Below are positions 1 through 8,035 of a DNA stretch of 64,000 nucleotides, piece by piece. Below the pieces are notes generated by a model, which was not told where the DNA came from, ran no database searches, and saw only the letters and a list, made by a program, of their open reading frames with translations. Numbering within the stretch: position 1 is the stretch's first letter; each line of letters starts with the position of its first letter. Position numbers and translations under genes: made by a program. This stretch comes from Methanocorpusculum labreanum Z (lineage in GTDB: Archaea; Halobacteriota; Methanomicrobia; Methanomicrobiales; Methanocorpusculaceae). Location: NCBI RefSeq assembly GCF_000015765.1, contig NC_008942.1, positions 1,193,921-1,257,920 on the forward strand, given 5' to 3'.

Positions 1-2
1 CC

Positions 3-740
3 GTCTGGGATGAATACACCGTCAACGGATCCGTCGTCGTCTCGCGGAACTGGGACACCTCCGACGAACTCGAACCGTTCAACCAGTATTACGTCCTTGC
101 CGTCTACAACCCGACCGATGGAAGCAACAGCGTTGCCACATTCTCGCCGGCCGCCGCGGCCCCCGAGACCCTCATGAACAGCAAAGGGCTCTACATCTCC
201 GACGATGCCTCCGGCCAGGGAATTTCCGCACCGGAAAACCGGCAGGAGATCCTCGCCGCCTTCTTCGGTCTGATGCTCGACTTCTCCGACCTTGACGGAC
301 TCGACGCAGGCATCCGGGCGCTTCGTCCAAGCGGGACCGTCATCGTGGACGCCGCCGGAGTGACCGGGGCATACGTCTATGAAGTCGGCCTCGTCGAAAC
401 AAAACAGCGGACCGGCGACGGGGTCATTGCCGCAGCAAACCACTTCGTCGATCCCTTCTGGACCGGCATCGTCCCCGAGCCAAACTCCGTGATCCGGTAC
501 GACAACCTGCTCGGGCAGGCCGAAGAGGCAAAGGGCAGCATCGACGGCGAGAAGATGGTCGGCATCCGTGATGTCGCCTACGAAGACGGCGGAGCGACCT
601 TCACCCACACGGTCTTCGACGGGATCCCCTGCTCCTCGAACCACCAGATCGTCTTCGTCCCGGCGGATGAAACGCTCTGGTTCAAAGTCGTGGATATGAC
701 GTGGCAGAAAGTCAGTCTCTCACCCCTTTTCGCAGAATAA
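3..740 (+). CDS. C-terminal part of a C45/choloylglycine-hydrolase-like protein (5' truncated)
   Basis: The frame is open from the first bases of the window to a TAA at 738-740, so the start lies upstream. About 245 residues are visible. They are rich in Asp, Gly and Ala, have no membrane segment and end with an LWFKVVDMTWQ-type strand. A closing strand of this kind, with a preceding NHQIVF-like segment, resembles the end of Ntn-hydrolases of the peptidase C45/acyl-transferase group. The catalytic N-terminal Cys would lie outside the window, so this is a weak family guess. The high GC and codon use match the other core genes. An exported or surface protein of unknown role is the alternative. 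Confidence 0.5.
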   Translation, partial: VWDEYTVNGSVVVSRNWDTSDELEPFNQYYVLAVYNPTDGSNSVATFSPAAAAPETLMNSKGLYISDDASGQGISAPENRQEILAAFFGLMLDFSDLDGLDAGIRALRPSGTVIVDAAGVTGAYVYEVGLVETKQRTGDGVIAAANHFVDPFWTGIVPEPNSVIRYDNLLGQAEEAKGSIDGEKMVGIRDVAYEDGGATFTHTVFDGIPCSSNHQIVFVPADETLWFKVVDMTWQKVSLSPLFAE

Positions 741-763
741 TCACCCCAACCTCTTTTTTTCAG

Positions 764-1260
764 ATAGGACTTATGCAGGGTTGTGATCTTAACCGAGAAA
801 AAACTGATTTACTTATGACATGCACTTCGATTTCGTGTACGGCATTAGTGCAGACAAAAAGAAAACCAACCGCGAATCTCCGCGAATTAACGCGAATCGC
901 ATTTTCCTTACGTTCGGGCACTCTGCTTCGGCTTATCGCCTACGCAGGAATCGCGCCCTCACTTGAAAAATGCTATCGGAAAAACCCGCCTGCGGGTTTT
1001 TCTGTTGTTTCATTATATTTCCAATTACACAAAAAAGAGAAGGTAACGAAGAGAAAAACCGGCACGCCGGTTTTTCCCCAGCATTTTTCCAGACGACGTG
1101 CGATTCCTGCGTAGGCGATAAGCCGGAGCAGAGCACGGTGGCGCAAGAAAAATGCGATTCGCGTTAATTCGCGGAGATTCGCGGTCAAATAATCTCTTGT
1201 GTCCATACCCAGTAATACTCTTCCCTAATTGAAGAGGGATTAACACCGCGTAAGTCCTAT
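764..1260. repeat. Empty family-A inverted-repeat element
   Basis: The 560-base gap between the first gene and tpiA is filled by one 497-bp element. Its ends are a perfect 10-bp inverted repeat, ATAGGACTTA (764-773) and TAAGTCCTAT (1251-1260). The left arm runs to about 1013 and the right arm, its inverted partner, from about 1050. Each arm carries a segment reading AACCAACCGCGAATC, a segment matching GCTTATCGCCTACGCAGGA, and an inner hairpin with T tract (979-1001 and 1053-1075). No protein-coding gene fits between the arms. Frames that run through it are repeat-derived. The same arm sequence recurs at about 26845-27055, 27535-27690, 29975-30220 and 41500-41695, with a variant at 9801 and 15228. 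Confidence 0.85.
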
Positions 1261-1301
1261 TAAAAAAAAGTATTTGAGCTTATTTGAGTAGTATTCAGGA
1301 A

Positions 1302-1967
1302 TTATAAAAGGGACACCAGATCGCGAAGCACGGCCTCCGGATCCTTTGCCTTCACGACGCTGGATGCGAGCAGAACGCCGTCAGCTCCAAGATCGACCGC
1401 CGTTTTTACGCACTCGCCCGACTGGATGCCTGCACCGCAGAGGACCTTAACGTCCGAGCTGATCTTTTTCACTGCAGCAACCGAATTTCTGATGATATCG
1501 GGATCCGCTTTTGCGACCGAGATGCCCGAGCCGATAAGTTCCGGCGGCTCGACAGCCACATACGTCGGCGAAAACGCCGCGGCCGCTGCCGAAACGCCCA
1601 CATTGTTCGTGCAGACCACCGACTCCAGATGATTGAACTTCGCCGCTTCGACGCATGCCTCAATCTCTGCGATCGTCAGTCTTCGTTCCGAGTGATTGAT
1701 CAGCGACCCAACACAGCCGGCCGCCCGCACCGTGAATGCAGGGATCCGGCCGGTGAAAGCTCCTTCCACCGCATCGATGTGCTGGGCATACACCGGGATC
1801 TCGTAATGCTTGCAGAACGGGTGAAGCTCCACAAACTGCGGAGCGATACCGATAGTCACGCCCGACTCCTGCATCACAAGTTCGGCGGCCGAAGCTATCT
1901 GTCCTGCCGCATTGCCCGCTCCTTCGCGGTATGACTTGAAGTTCACCAGGATAAGCGGAGACGACAT
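1302..1967 (-). CDS. tpiA: Triosephosphate isomerase
   Basis: This 221-residue protein interconverts dihydroxyacetone phosphate and glyceraldehyde 3-phosphate in gluconeogenesis/glycolysis in the cytoplasm. The start reads [12 protein letters not shown], with the conserved Asn-Phe-Lys substrate-binding segment. SLINHSERR gives the electrophilic His, and [11 protein letters not shown] contains the catalytic Glu. GAGIQSGE and a closing [13 protein letters not shown] phosphate-binding region complete the barrel. The length matches the compact archaeal form (bacterial enzymes are about 250). Its ATG overlaps the stop codon of the upstream mbf1 gene by one base (TAATG), so the two are probably co-transcribed and translationally coupled. 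Confidence 0.97.
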
Positions 1968-2500
1968 TACTTCCTCTTCACCTGAAGAACATCGCCGAGC
2001 GTGGTGGATGCGACGCCGCCTGCCTGAAGCTTGTCGTCGTCATCGGACACATCCAGAAGAACGATGCCGAGCTCCTTTTCGAGCTTCTTGCGTTCTGCCT
2101 CTGTCGGGGCACGCTCGCCGCGTTCGAACTTCTTGATGTCTCCTTCCTGCATCTTCAAAATGAAGGCAAGATCCTTCTGGGTATAGCCTTTGGCAAGACG
2201 GGCCGATGCGATCCGCTGGGGGTAATCCTCCACGATATCGCCCTCGATGAAATCGAACATATCCCGCTTGCGGTTCGCCTGCTGACTGGCCTGGGACGGC
2301 GACTTGGCCTTGGTCGTAATGACCGGGCGGCCGAACGACTGGACCGGAGCACGCGGTGCCTGGACCTCGGTCCCAAGCTTGGCGCACTTGTCGCAGACTC
2401 TCATCGGCTTTGCTCCCTCGATCTGCACCAGTTTGCCTTTCTTACTCAGTGCTACCCCGCATAACTCACAATATTCTGTCTGCATGATATACTCGCTCAT
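1967..2500 (-). CDS. Archaeal multiprotein bridging factor 1 (zinc ribbon + HTH)
   Basis: This 177-residue protein has an N-terminal zinc ribbon (CELC near residue 8-11, CDKC near 36-39), a basic linker and a C-terminal Cro/C1-type helix-turn-helix ([20 protein letters not shown], about 97-116). This layout is that of archaeal MBF1, a conserved DNA/ribosome-associated factor whose eukaryotic counterpart bridges TBP and activators. A second ATG five codons downstream (2485), just before the ribbon, is also a possible start. It is the first gene of a two-gene unit with tpiA, divergent from pan, so promoters for both probably lie in 2501-2674. Confidence 0.9.
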
Positions 2501-2674
2501 CTATATTTTCCCTCGCATACATTAACCCTTTTCCTATCCGGCAATACTCTCTGTCGGTGAATGGACGGAAATGAGGGCGAAAACTGCGGGAAAAAATCCG
2601 CGGCATGCAAAATGTATCCTTTCGAAAGATACTTTACTGCATTCGTCAGATATACCAAACATAGGGGTATTTTT

Positions 2675-3943
2675 ATGACTGAATCTGGGCAGGATGACAA
2701 TCAGGATGTGATCACGCCGATCATCTCCGTCGAACCGGTTATGTCGTCGGATGAGCTTGCACAGCTCAGAAAAACCAACATTGCCCTGGAAAGCCGCAAC
2801 TATGAGCTGCGGGAAACGGTCAGACAGCTCAGGCTGCAGGCGGCGGCAACGGAATCTGAAAGGGATCAGTATAAACGCGAGGCGAAACGGCTGAAAGGCG
2901 ATCTGGAACAGTACCGCACCCCGCCGCTCGTGATCGGGACGATCGAAGCCCTCGCGTCGGATGAACGAGTTATTGTAAGGAGCACGACCGGGCCGCAGTT
3001 CCTCTCGAAGGTAAGCGAGACGGTCGACCCAAAAGAGATAATCCCCGGGAGACAGTGTGCCCTGCATCCGCAGTCCTTCGTCCTTATCGAGGTCCTGCCG
3101 AACAAATACGATACTCTCATCTCCGGCATGGAGGTCGAAACGGCGCCGAACGTCAGCTACGCAGATATCGGCGGACTCGAACTCCAGAAGACCCTCTTAC
3201 GCGAAGCAGCGGAACTGCCGCTCCTGAAACCCGATCTGTTCGCAAAAGTGGGTATCGAGCCGCCGAAAGGCGTGCTTCTCGTCGGGCCGCCGGGAACCGG
3301 CAAGACCCTGCTTGCAAAAGCGGTATCCCACGAGACGAACGCCGCCTTCATCCGTGTCGTCGGCTCCGAACTCGTGCAGAAGTATATCGGCGAAGGGGCA
3401 CGGCTCGTTCGGGAACTGTTCGCTCTCGCACGAGACAAGGCTCCCGCGATCATTTTTATCGACGAGATCGACGCGATCGGATCGTCACGAAGCAACGATG
3501 CCTACTCGGCAGGCGATCACGAAGTGAACCGGACCCTGATGCAGCTTTTGTCCGAACTGGACGGATTCAATACGCGGGGGAACGTGAAGATCATCGCGGC
3601 CACGAACCGGATGGATATCCTCGATCAGGCGCTCTTACGCCCCGGACGGTTCGACCGGATCATCGAGTTCCCTCTCCCTGATGAAGCGGGACGGGCAATG
3701 ATCCTGGCGATCCACACGAAGAATATGCATCTTGCAAAGAGCGTCTCGCTTGAAAAGATCGCGGCCGAGACCCCGAACATGAACGGATCGGAGCTTATGG
3801 CGATCTGCGTGGAAGCCGGCATGAATGCCGTTCGAAACGGCAGGACGAGGGTCAGCGGCGAAGATTTCGCCAAAGCGATCGAGGCGGTCAGAAAGGGACG
3901 AACTGAGAAGATCATGCCCCTCCCTGACGGGATGTATTCATAA
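2675..3943 (+). CDS. pan: Proteasome-activating nucleotidase (PAN)
   Basis: This hexameric AAA+ ATPase unfolds proteins and feeds them to the 20S proteasome. The 422 residues contain an N-terminal coiled coil (about 25-70), an OB domain, Walker A GPPGTGKT near residue 204, Walker B IIFIDEID near 259 and the second-region-of-homology RPGRFDR. The protein ends in Met-Tyr-Ser, which fits the hydrophobic-Tyr-any (HbYX) tail that docks into the proteasome and opens its gate. The frame stays open upstream to 2561, but ATG 2675 is preferred. It follows a ribosome site (AGGGG, 2662-2666) and gives the usual family length. The 3' end is followed by repeated T tracts. Confidence 0.97.
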   Translation: MTESGQDDNQDVITPIISVEPVMSSDELAQLRKTNIALESRNYELRETVRQLRLQAAATESERDQYKREAKRLKGDLEQYRTPPLVIGTIEALASDERVIVRSTTGPQFLSKVSETVDPKEIIPGRQCALHPQSFVLIEVLPNKYDTLISGMEVETAPNVSYADIGGLELQKTLLREAAELPLLKPDLFAKVGIEPPKGVLLVGPPGTGKTLLAKAVSHETNAAFIRVVGSELVQKYIGEGARLVRELFALARDKAPAIIFIDEIDAIGSSRSNDAYSAGDHEVNRTLMQLLSELDGFNTRGNVKIIAATNRMDILDQALLRPGRFDRIIEFPLPDEAGRAMILAIHTKNMHLAKSVSLEKIAAETPNMNGSELMAICVEAGMNAVRNGRTRVSGEDFAKAIEAVRKGRTEKIMPLPDGMYS

Positions 3944-3975
3944 TTTTTTTTATAATTTTTTTCGTACTTTTTTTG
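3944..3975 (+). terminator. Oligo-T terminator after pan
   Basis: Directly after the pan stop are three runs of seven to eight T residues separated by a few bases. This is the usual archaeal intrinsic termination signal. No hairpin is needed or visible here. Confidence 0.6.
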
Positions 3976-4041
3976 GTGGGTGCATCTTCGCACGTCATTG
4001 ACTTGATCGGCTGAAGCCACCCACTGCGGGGCAAGCCCGCC

Positions 4042-4491
4042 CATCACACGAAATGCACGAAAAACACACAAAAACACGAAAAAGAAAAAGACGAGAGATG
4101 TGGGCATGCATATCATTCCCCCCTGCCATCCACACGAAACTGTCGAAAATCAACGAAATTCACGAAAAGGGGGGCCGCGGTGAAGGGCAGATCAGTGGTA
4201 TATCTTTTGACCTGCGTGCACGGTTGATATTTATTCGTATGGACCTGAAAATAAAAGTGTAATAACACGAAGAAAGTTAGTTGCCGTTTACATCCGTCCC
4301 TATCCCCCTTTTCGTGAATTTCGTTGATTTTCGAAAGTTTCGTGTGGGGGATAGGTTGGCTGCGAAGCTGACAACCTCAGTCGAGCAAGTCGATAGACTG
4401 GGGAGGAGACTGGGGAGGGGGTCACATGTATCTCGCCTCCCGGATTTTTACTTTTCGTGTTTTTGTGTGTTTTTCGTGCATTTCGTGTGAT
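4042..4491. repeat. Family-B inverted-repeat element without cargo gene
   Basis: The gap 3944-4660 is filled by a pair of facing repeats. The left arm (about 4042-4176) is made of CACGAAATGCACGAAAAAC-type units and ends with CACGAAACTG...CACGAAAAGGGG. The right arm (about 4300-4491) carries the inverse, CCCCCTTTTCGTGAATTTCG up to TTTCGTGTGATGAG. The 120 bp between them contain no gene, but the stretch at about 4190-4270 resembles the leader before the GxxExxY gene at 47053 (shared order: GATCTGC-like, TATTTATT-like, GATAAAATAACA-like words). This looks like a B cassette that lost its gene. A family-C hairpin segment (GGTTGGCTGCGAAGC...) is embedded in the right arm. The remaining 170 bases before the next gene show only its presumed promoter. 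Confidence 0.8.
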
Positions 4492-4660
4492 GAGTAGTAC
4501 CACTCAATAAATCCATTACAAGAAACCTGGAAAAAGGAACAAGAATCATTCGCAACCACCCGCAAACATTTTCCATATTTTTTCACCGCAGGGCGTCACT
4601 TTAAAAGGGGTCAGCACTATCACGGCAGGCTTATTACATCGCCAAAGCAAACACAAATTA

Positions 4661-5464
4661 ATGATTCATATTATCCCTAAACCGACCGATACTCCAACCG
4701 ACAACTCCACCGGCATGGTCCAGGAAGAACTGAGAAGACGCGGCGTTCCGTTCGTCAACCTCGACCTTGCGGCCGTCGATCCGTTCGATCTCCCGGTGTT
4801 TGGAGAAACGATCTGGGCATGCGGGATAAAACAGGACGGCGTCCAGTTCGAACTTCTCAAAGCCCTCGAACTGGAAAACCACGTGATCAACTCCCCGGAA
4901 GCGATCGCGATATGCGCAAGCAAAGTTACGACGACCGCAAAGATCCTCCAGTCGGGAGCGCCGAGTCCGGCCACCTGCTTTACGAACAGTAAGGCAAAGG
5001 TCCAGAAGTTCGTCGATGCACACGGGGGGAAAGCCGTCTATAAACCGGTCTACGGATTCGACGGGAACGGGATCTATCTCTTCCACTCCGCCGATGAGAT
5101 CAAAGAAGAGCCGCCCTACTACGTGCAGGAATACGTCAAAAACGACCGGGACTACCGGATCTTCGTCATCGATTATGAAGCAGTAGGAGCGATCAAACGC
5201 GAATCCCCGCACCTTACCCACAATATCCATCAGGGTGGATGCGGGCAGGCCGTCGAGATCCCAAAAGACATGGCTGAAGCCGCAGAGGGAGCGGCCCGGG
5301 CGGTCGGCATCGACTACTGCGGGGTCGATCTTCTGCCTCTCGAAGACGGCGGCTACACTGTTCTCGAAGTAAACGGCACTCCGAACTGGCACTGCATGAC
5401 TGCACCGATCCCCAAACTTCTTGCCGATTATCTGATCCGCCAGGACAAAGAAGGCAGGAAATAA
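4661..5464 (+). CDS. RimK-type ATP-grasp ligase, possibly tetrahydromethanopterin:alpha-L-glutamate ligase
   Basis: The 267-residue product is an ATP-grasp enzyme. It has AVYKPVYGFDGNGIYLF (Lys and glycine-rich loop, about residue 125-142), PPYYVQEYVKNDRDYRIFVID (about 150-170), and the metal-binding end DYCGVDLLP...VLEVNGTPNW (about 215-245). These are the signatures of the RimK/MptN/CofF group, which add glutamate to a carboxylate. In methanogens, MptN converts tetrahydromethanopterin to tetrahydrosarcinapterin and CofF caps coenzyme F420 with glutamate. Sequence alone does not separate the two here; MptN is the slightly preferred guess. It starts about 170 bases after a B repeat element and is followed 28 bases later by a lipoprotein gene. 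Confidence 0.75.
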   Translation: MIHIIPKPTDTPTDNSTGMVQEELRRRGVPFVNLDLAAVDPFDLPVFGETIWACGIKQDGVQFELLKALELENHVINSPEAIAICASKVTTTAKILQSGAPSPATCFTNSKAKVQKFVDAHGGKAVYKPVYGFDGNGIYLFHSADEIKEEPPYYVQEYVKNDRDYRIFVIDYEAVGAIKRESPHLTHNIHQGGCGQAVEIPKDMAEAAEGAARAVGIDYCGVDLLPLEDGGYTVLEVNGTPNWHCMTAPIPKLLADYLIRQDKEGRK

Positions 5465-5492
5465 TTAAATAATTCCCAACTCTATTTCTCAT

Positions 5493-5894
5493 ATGAACAA
5501 ATCTCTTCTCACTCCCCTTATTATTGGGATCATTTTCCTCTGTATCGTCACCGCGGGATGTGTGACCACGTCTTTTGTAACCGGGTCGGAGACGCCGGAC
5601 GTGGGCACGAATGCGCTTGACCCGATCTTTGGAACATGGACCGGACAGACCACCAACGCCGGAAACGCCGAGTATTACACGATGGTCTTCAACGAGGACG
5701 GAACCGGAAAAGTTACCGTAAAAAGCATGGGAACCGAACTGCCTTCCGACTTCACCTGGACCAAGTCGAGCAACTTAAACTACAATCTGTTCTTTACCGT
5801 CGCTGCATCCGGATTCTCCCAGCAGAACAAGCTCGTTATGAACAGCAACGAGCAGAGCTACACGGTGATCGGTATCGAGTTCGTCAAGAACTAA
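5493..5894 (+). CDS. Small lipoprotein of unknown function
   Basis: This 133-residue protein has a lipoprotein signal: positive start MNKS, a hydrophobic stretch (IIGIIFLCIVTAG) and a lipobox ending in Cys at about residue 23 (TAGC). The mature part contains GTWTGQTTNAGNAEYYTMVF and a repeated beta-strand pattern with N(E)DGTGKV, resembling small lipocalin-like or META-like beta-sandwiches. No catalytic residues are evident. It is predicted to be anchored on the outer face of the membrane. Several other lipoproteins in this window share the same signal style. It is transcribed toward the UPF0058 gene, with a shared hairpin terminator between them. Confidence 0.75.
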   Translation: MNKSLLTPLIIGIIFLCIVTAGCVTTSFVTGSETPDVGTNALDPIFGTWTGQTTNAGNAEYYTMVFNEDGTGKVTVKSMGTELPSDFTWTKSSNLNYNLFFTVAASGFSQQNKLVMNSNEQSYTVIGIEFVKN

Positions 5895-5910
5895 AAAAGA
5901 TGAAAGAAAA

Positions 5911-5945
5911 GGCGGGTTATGGGGGGATCCCCGCCTGTTTTTATT
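5911..5945. terminator. Bidirectional hairpin terminator
   Basis: AGGCGGG (5911-5917) pairs with CCCGCCT (5931-5937) and is followed by a T tract. An A-rich stretch precedes it, giving T residues on the other strand. It lies between the convergent lipoprotein and UPF0058 genes, so it can serve both. Confidence 0.65.
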
Positions 5946-6235
5946 TACTGTTCCTTTTCGGATTCCATTTCCTTGAGCGTGCGGTCGGCAAGCTCTTTCA
6001 TGCGGGTCGGGATGCCGCGTGAGGAAATGGTCTCGATCTCTTTCATGGCTGCGGCGATCTCGGAGCCGAGAATGAAGATCGCATATTTGTGTTCGAGTTT
6101 GCTCCGGTTGACCATGTCCGGGGTAATTTTCAGTGCATTGTATTGGGGAAACTTCAGATCCGGGTTGATTGACTCGTAGTATACTTTGATGTCAAAAAAT
6201 ATCTGATGAAGCTCAAGTAGTTCTTCCTTGTGCAT
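5945..6235 (-). CDS. UPF0058 family small archaeal protein
   Basis: The 96-residue protein opens with MHKEELLELHQIFFDIKVY, the family's characteristic helix, and is predicted to be almost all helical. UPF0058 proteins are restricted to archaea, are about 90 residues long and are often annotated as metal-binding, but no function is established. The His and Glu residues in the first helix and the central HKYAIFILG segment are conserved features I recognise. It is transcribed against the upstream lipoprotein gene and is divergent from the pyrophosphatase gene at 6356. Confidence 0.85.
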   Translation of the reverse strand: MHKEELLELHQIFFDIKVYYESINPDLKFPQYNALKITPDMVNRSKLEHKYAIFILGSEIAAAMKEIETISSRGIPTRMKELADRTLKEMESEKEQ

Positions 6236-6355
6236 GATGCCAAATAGATAAGGGGTGAAATGTCTTAATAATTTGCGTGAGCGAAAAATCCGGCCGGAAA
6301 AAGTCTATCTTATTTACCGCCAAACTATACCCATATATCGTCAGGAGAGTCTCAG

Positions 6356-7978
6356 TTGAAGTCAATATATGTGATAGGCCACCGTCATCCGGATACTGAC
6401 AGTATATGCAGTGCGATCGGATATGCGGCATTTCTGAACAGGGACGGGAAGGATACGTATATCGCGGCACGCTGCGGCGACCTGAACGCCGAGTCGAAGT
6501 ACGCTCTCGCGAAGTTCGATCTGGAAGGTCCGGCCCTTGTCTTAAGCGTCGAGCCGTCGGTGGCGGATATTCCGTTCACGCACCCGGAGAGCGCGAATGC
6601 GGAAACACCGACGATCGACGTGATCGAGCTGATGGATAAGAACGATCTGCGGAATCTGCCGATCACGGATCCGAACGGGAACCTGATCGGTCTCGTGAGC
6701 GAGCACGGTCTTGCAAGAGCCTATGTCTCGAACACGAAGATGGAGACGCTCGCCGTTTCGCCGGTGAGCGTGGATACGCTCGCACGGATCCTGCACGGAA
6801 CGGTGCGGGTGAAAAATCACACCGTCCTTGAAGGAGCGGTGTATATCTCGATCGACGCCCTGCACGTGATCCTCTCCCGCATCACGAAAAAGGATATCGC
6901 GATCGTCGGGGACGACGAGCCGACGCAGCTCGCACTGGTCTCGGCCGGGATCGCGGCCCTGATCATCGCGGATTCGGCACCGGTCGGGCAGAGGCTGCTC
7001 GCATCCGCCTCGGAAAAAGGCGTGACGGTGATCTCGACCGAGGTCGACGCGTTCGGGGTCGCGAAGATGATCCACTTAACACTCCCCGCCGAGACGATCA
7101 TGACGAAGGATGTGCCGACCGTCCGTATCGCGGACACGATGGAATACGTGAAGCAAATCGTGTCGAACTCGAAGTACCGGACGGCCTGTGTGGTGGACGA
7201 GAACGACAAACTGCTCGGCACGATCTCCCGGAACTCGCTGATGGAGGACGTGGCGAAGTCGGTGATCCTGGTCGACCACAACGAGTACAGCCAGGCGGTC
7301 GAGGGGATCGAGACGGCAGACATCATCGAGATCATCGACCACCACCGGCTCGGGGCGATGGCGACCCTTCGCCCGATCCGGTTCGATATGGAGCCGGTCG
7401 GTTCGACCTCGACGATCGTAACCAGACGGTTCATGGAAGCAGGGATCAAGCCGGACAAGAACGTGGCGGGGATCCTGCTTTCGGGTATCCTTTCGGATAC
7501 GCTCGGCCTGAAGATGTCGACGACGACAAAGCAGGACGAGGACGCGGTCCGCTTCCTCTCGGAGATCGCCGGGGTGGATCCGGCCTCCTACGCGAACGAA
7601 CTGATCGCGGAAGGTATGTCGCTTTCGGGCGTTTCGCAGGACGAACTTCTCGAGAGAGACACAAAAGAGTATAACCTGTCCGGCAAACGGGTGATCATTT
7701 CGCAGATCCTTGTCCCGTCGTATGCATATGCGAAGACGAATGCCGACGCGATCTTTGCGGCGCTGGATGCAAAACTCCGGCAGCCGCATGCCCCGGACAT
7801 CTATATCGCATTATATACCAGTGTCTCGGAGATGGGTTCGGATATGTTCACGGCGGCCGACGAGGCAACGATGCTTGCGATGAACTGGCAGAAGACCCCC
7901 ATGCATCTGCCGGGGGTCGTTTCGAGGAAAAAGGATTTTGTGCCGCATTTCGGGCGAATGCTGGACTCAGTCTTCTAA
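6356..7978 (+). CDS. Mn-dependent family II inorganic pyrophosphatase with CBS and DRTGG domains
   Basis: This enzyme hydrolyses pyrophosphate in the cytoplasm. The 540 residues show the DHH-type start (GHRHPDTDSICSAIGYA), then a CBS domain (about 70-120), a DRTGG domain (about 130-240), a second CBS domain (about 245-300), the DHH motif IIDHHRLG (about 325-332) and a C-terminal DHHA2 domain with the substrate-binding SRKKDFVPHFGR end. The CBS-DRTGG insertion is the regulatory part known to bind adenine nucleotides in related enzymes. Start choice: TTG at 6356, eight bases after GGAG (6344-6347); no better ATG exists before the first conserved motif. Family II enzymes without insertion are about 310 residues. 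Confidence 0.95.
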   Translation: MKSIYVIGHRHPDTDSICSAIGYAAFLNRDGKDTYIAARCGDLNAESKYALAKFDLEGPALVLSVEPSVADIPFTHPESANAETPTIDVIELMDKNDLRNLPITDPNGNLIGLVSEHGLARAYVSNTKMETLAVSPVSVDTLARILHGTVRVKNHTVLEGAVYISIDALHVILSRITKKDIAIVGDDEPTQLALVSAGIAALIIADSAPVGQRLLASASEKGVTVISTEVDAFGVAKMIHLTLPAETIMTKDVPTVRIADTMEYVKQIVSNSKYRTACVVDENDKLLGTISRNSLMEDVAKSVILVDHNEYSQAVEGIETADIIEIIDHHRLGAMATLRPIRFDMEPVGSTSTIVTRRFMEAGIKPDKNVAGILLSGILSDTLGLKMSTTTKQDEDAVRFLSEIAGVDPASYANELIAEGMSLSGVSQDELLERDTKEYNLSGKRVIISQILVPSYAYAKTNADAIFAALDAKLRQPHAPDIYIALYTSVSEMGSDMFTAADEATMLAMNWQKTPMHLPGVVSRKKDFVPHFGRMLDSVF

Positions 7979-8035
7979 TTTTCACTTTTTATTTAGATAT
8001 CCTCTTATAGCTGACACGGACATAATGCTATGATT

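Noticed and set aside
701-1136. Frames of 65-137 codons across the region after the first gene
   Set aside because: They run through the two arms of the family-A element, and similar frames appear wherever the repeat occurs, so they reflect repeat sequence, not a gene.
4658-5392. A 244-codon open frame antisense to the RimK-type ligase gene
   Set aside because: It is fully covered by a gene with clear ATP-grasp motifs on the other strand. Long antisense frames are expected in GC-rich coding DNA; the same applies to antisense frames over the pyrophosphatase, phosphoesterase, tgtA/arcS and hypD genes.
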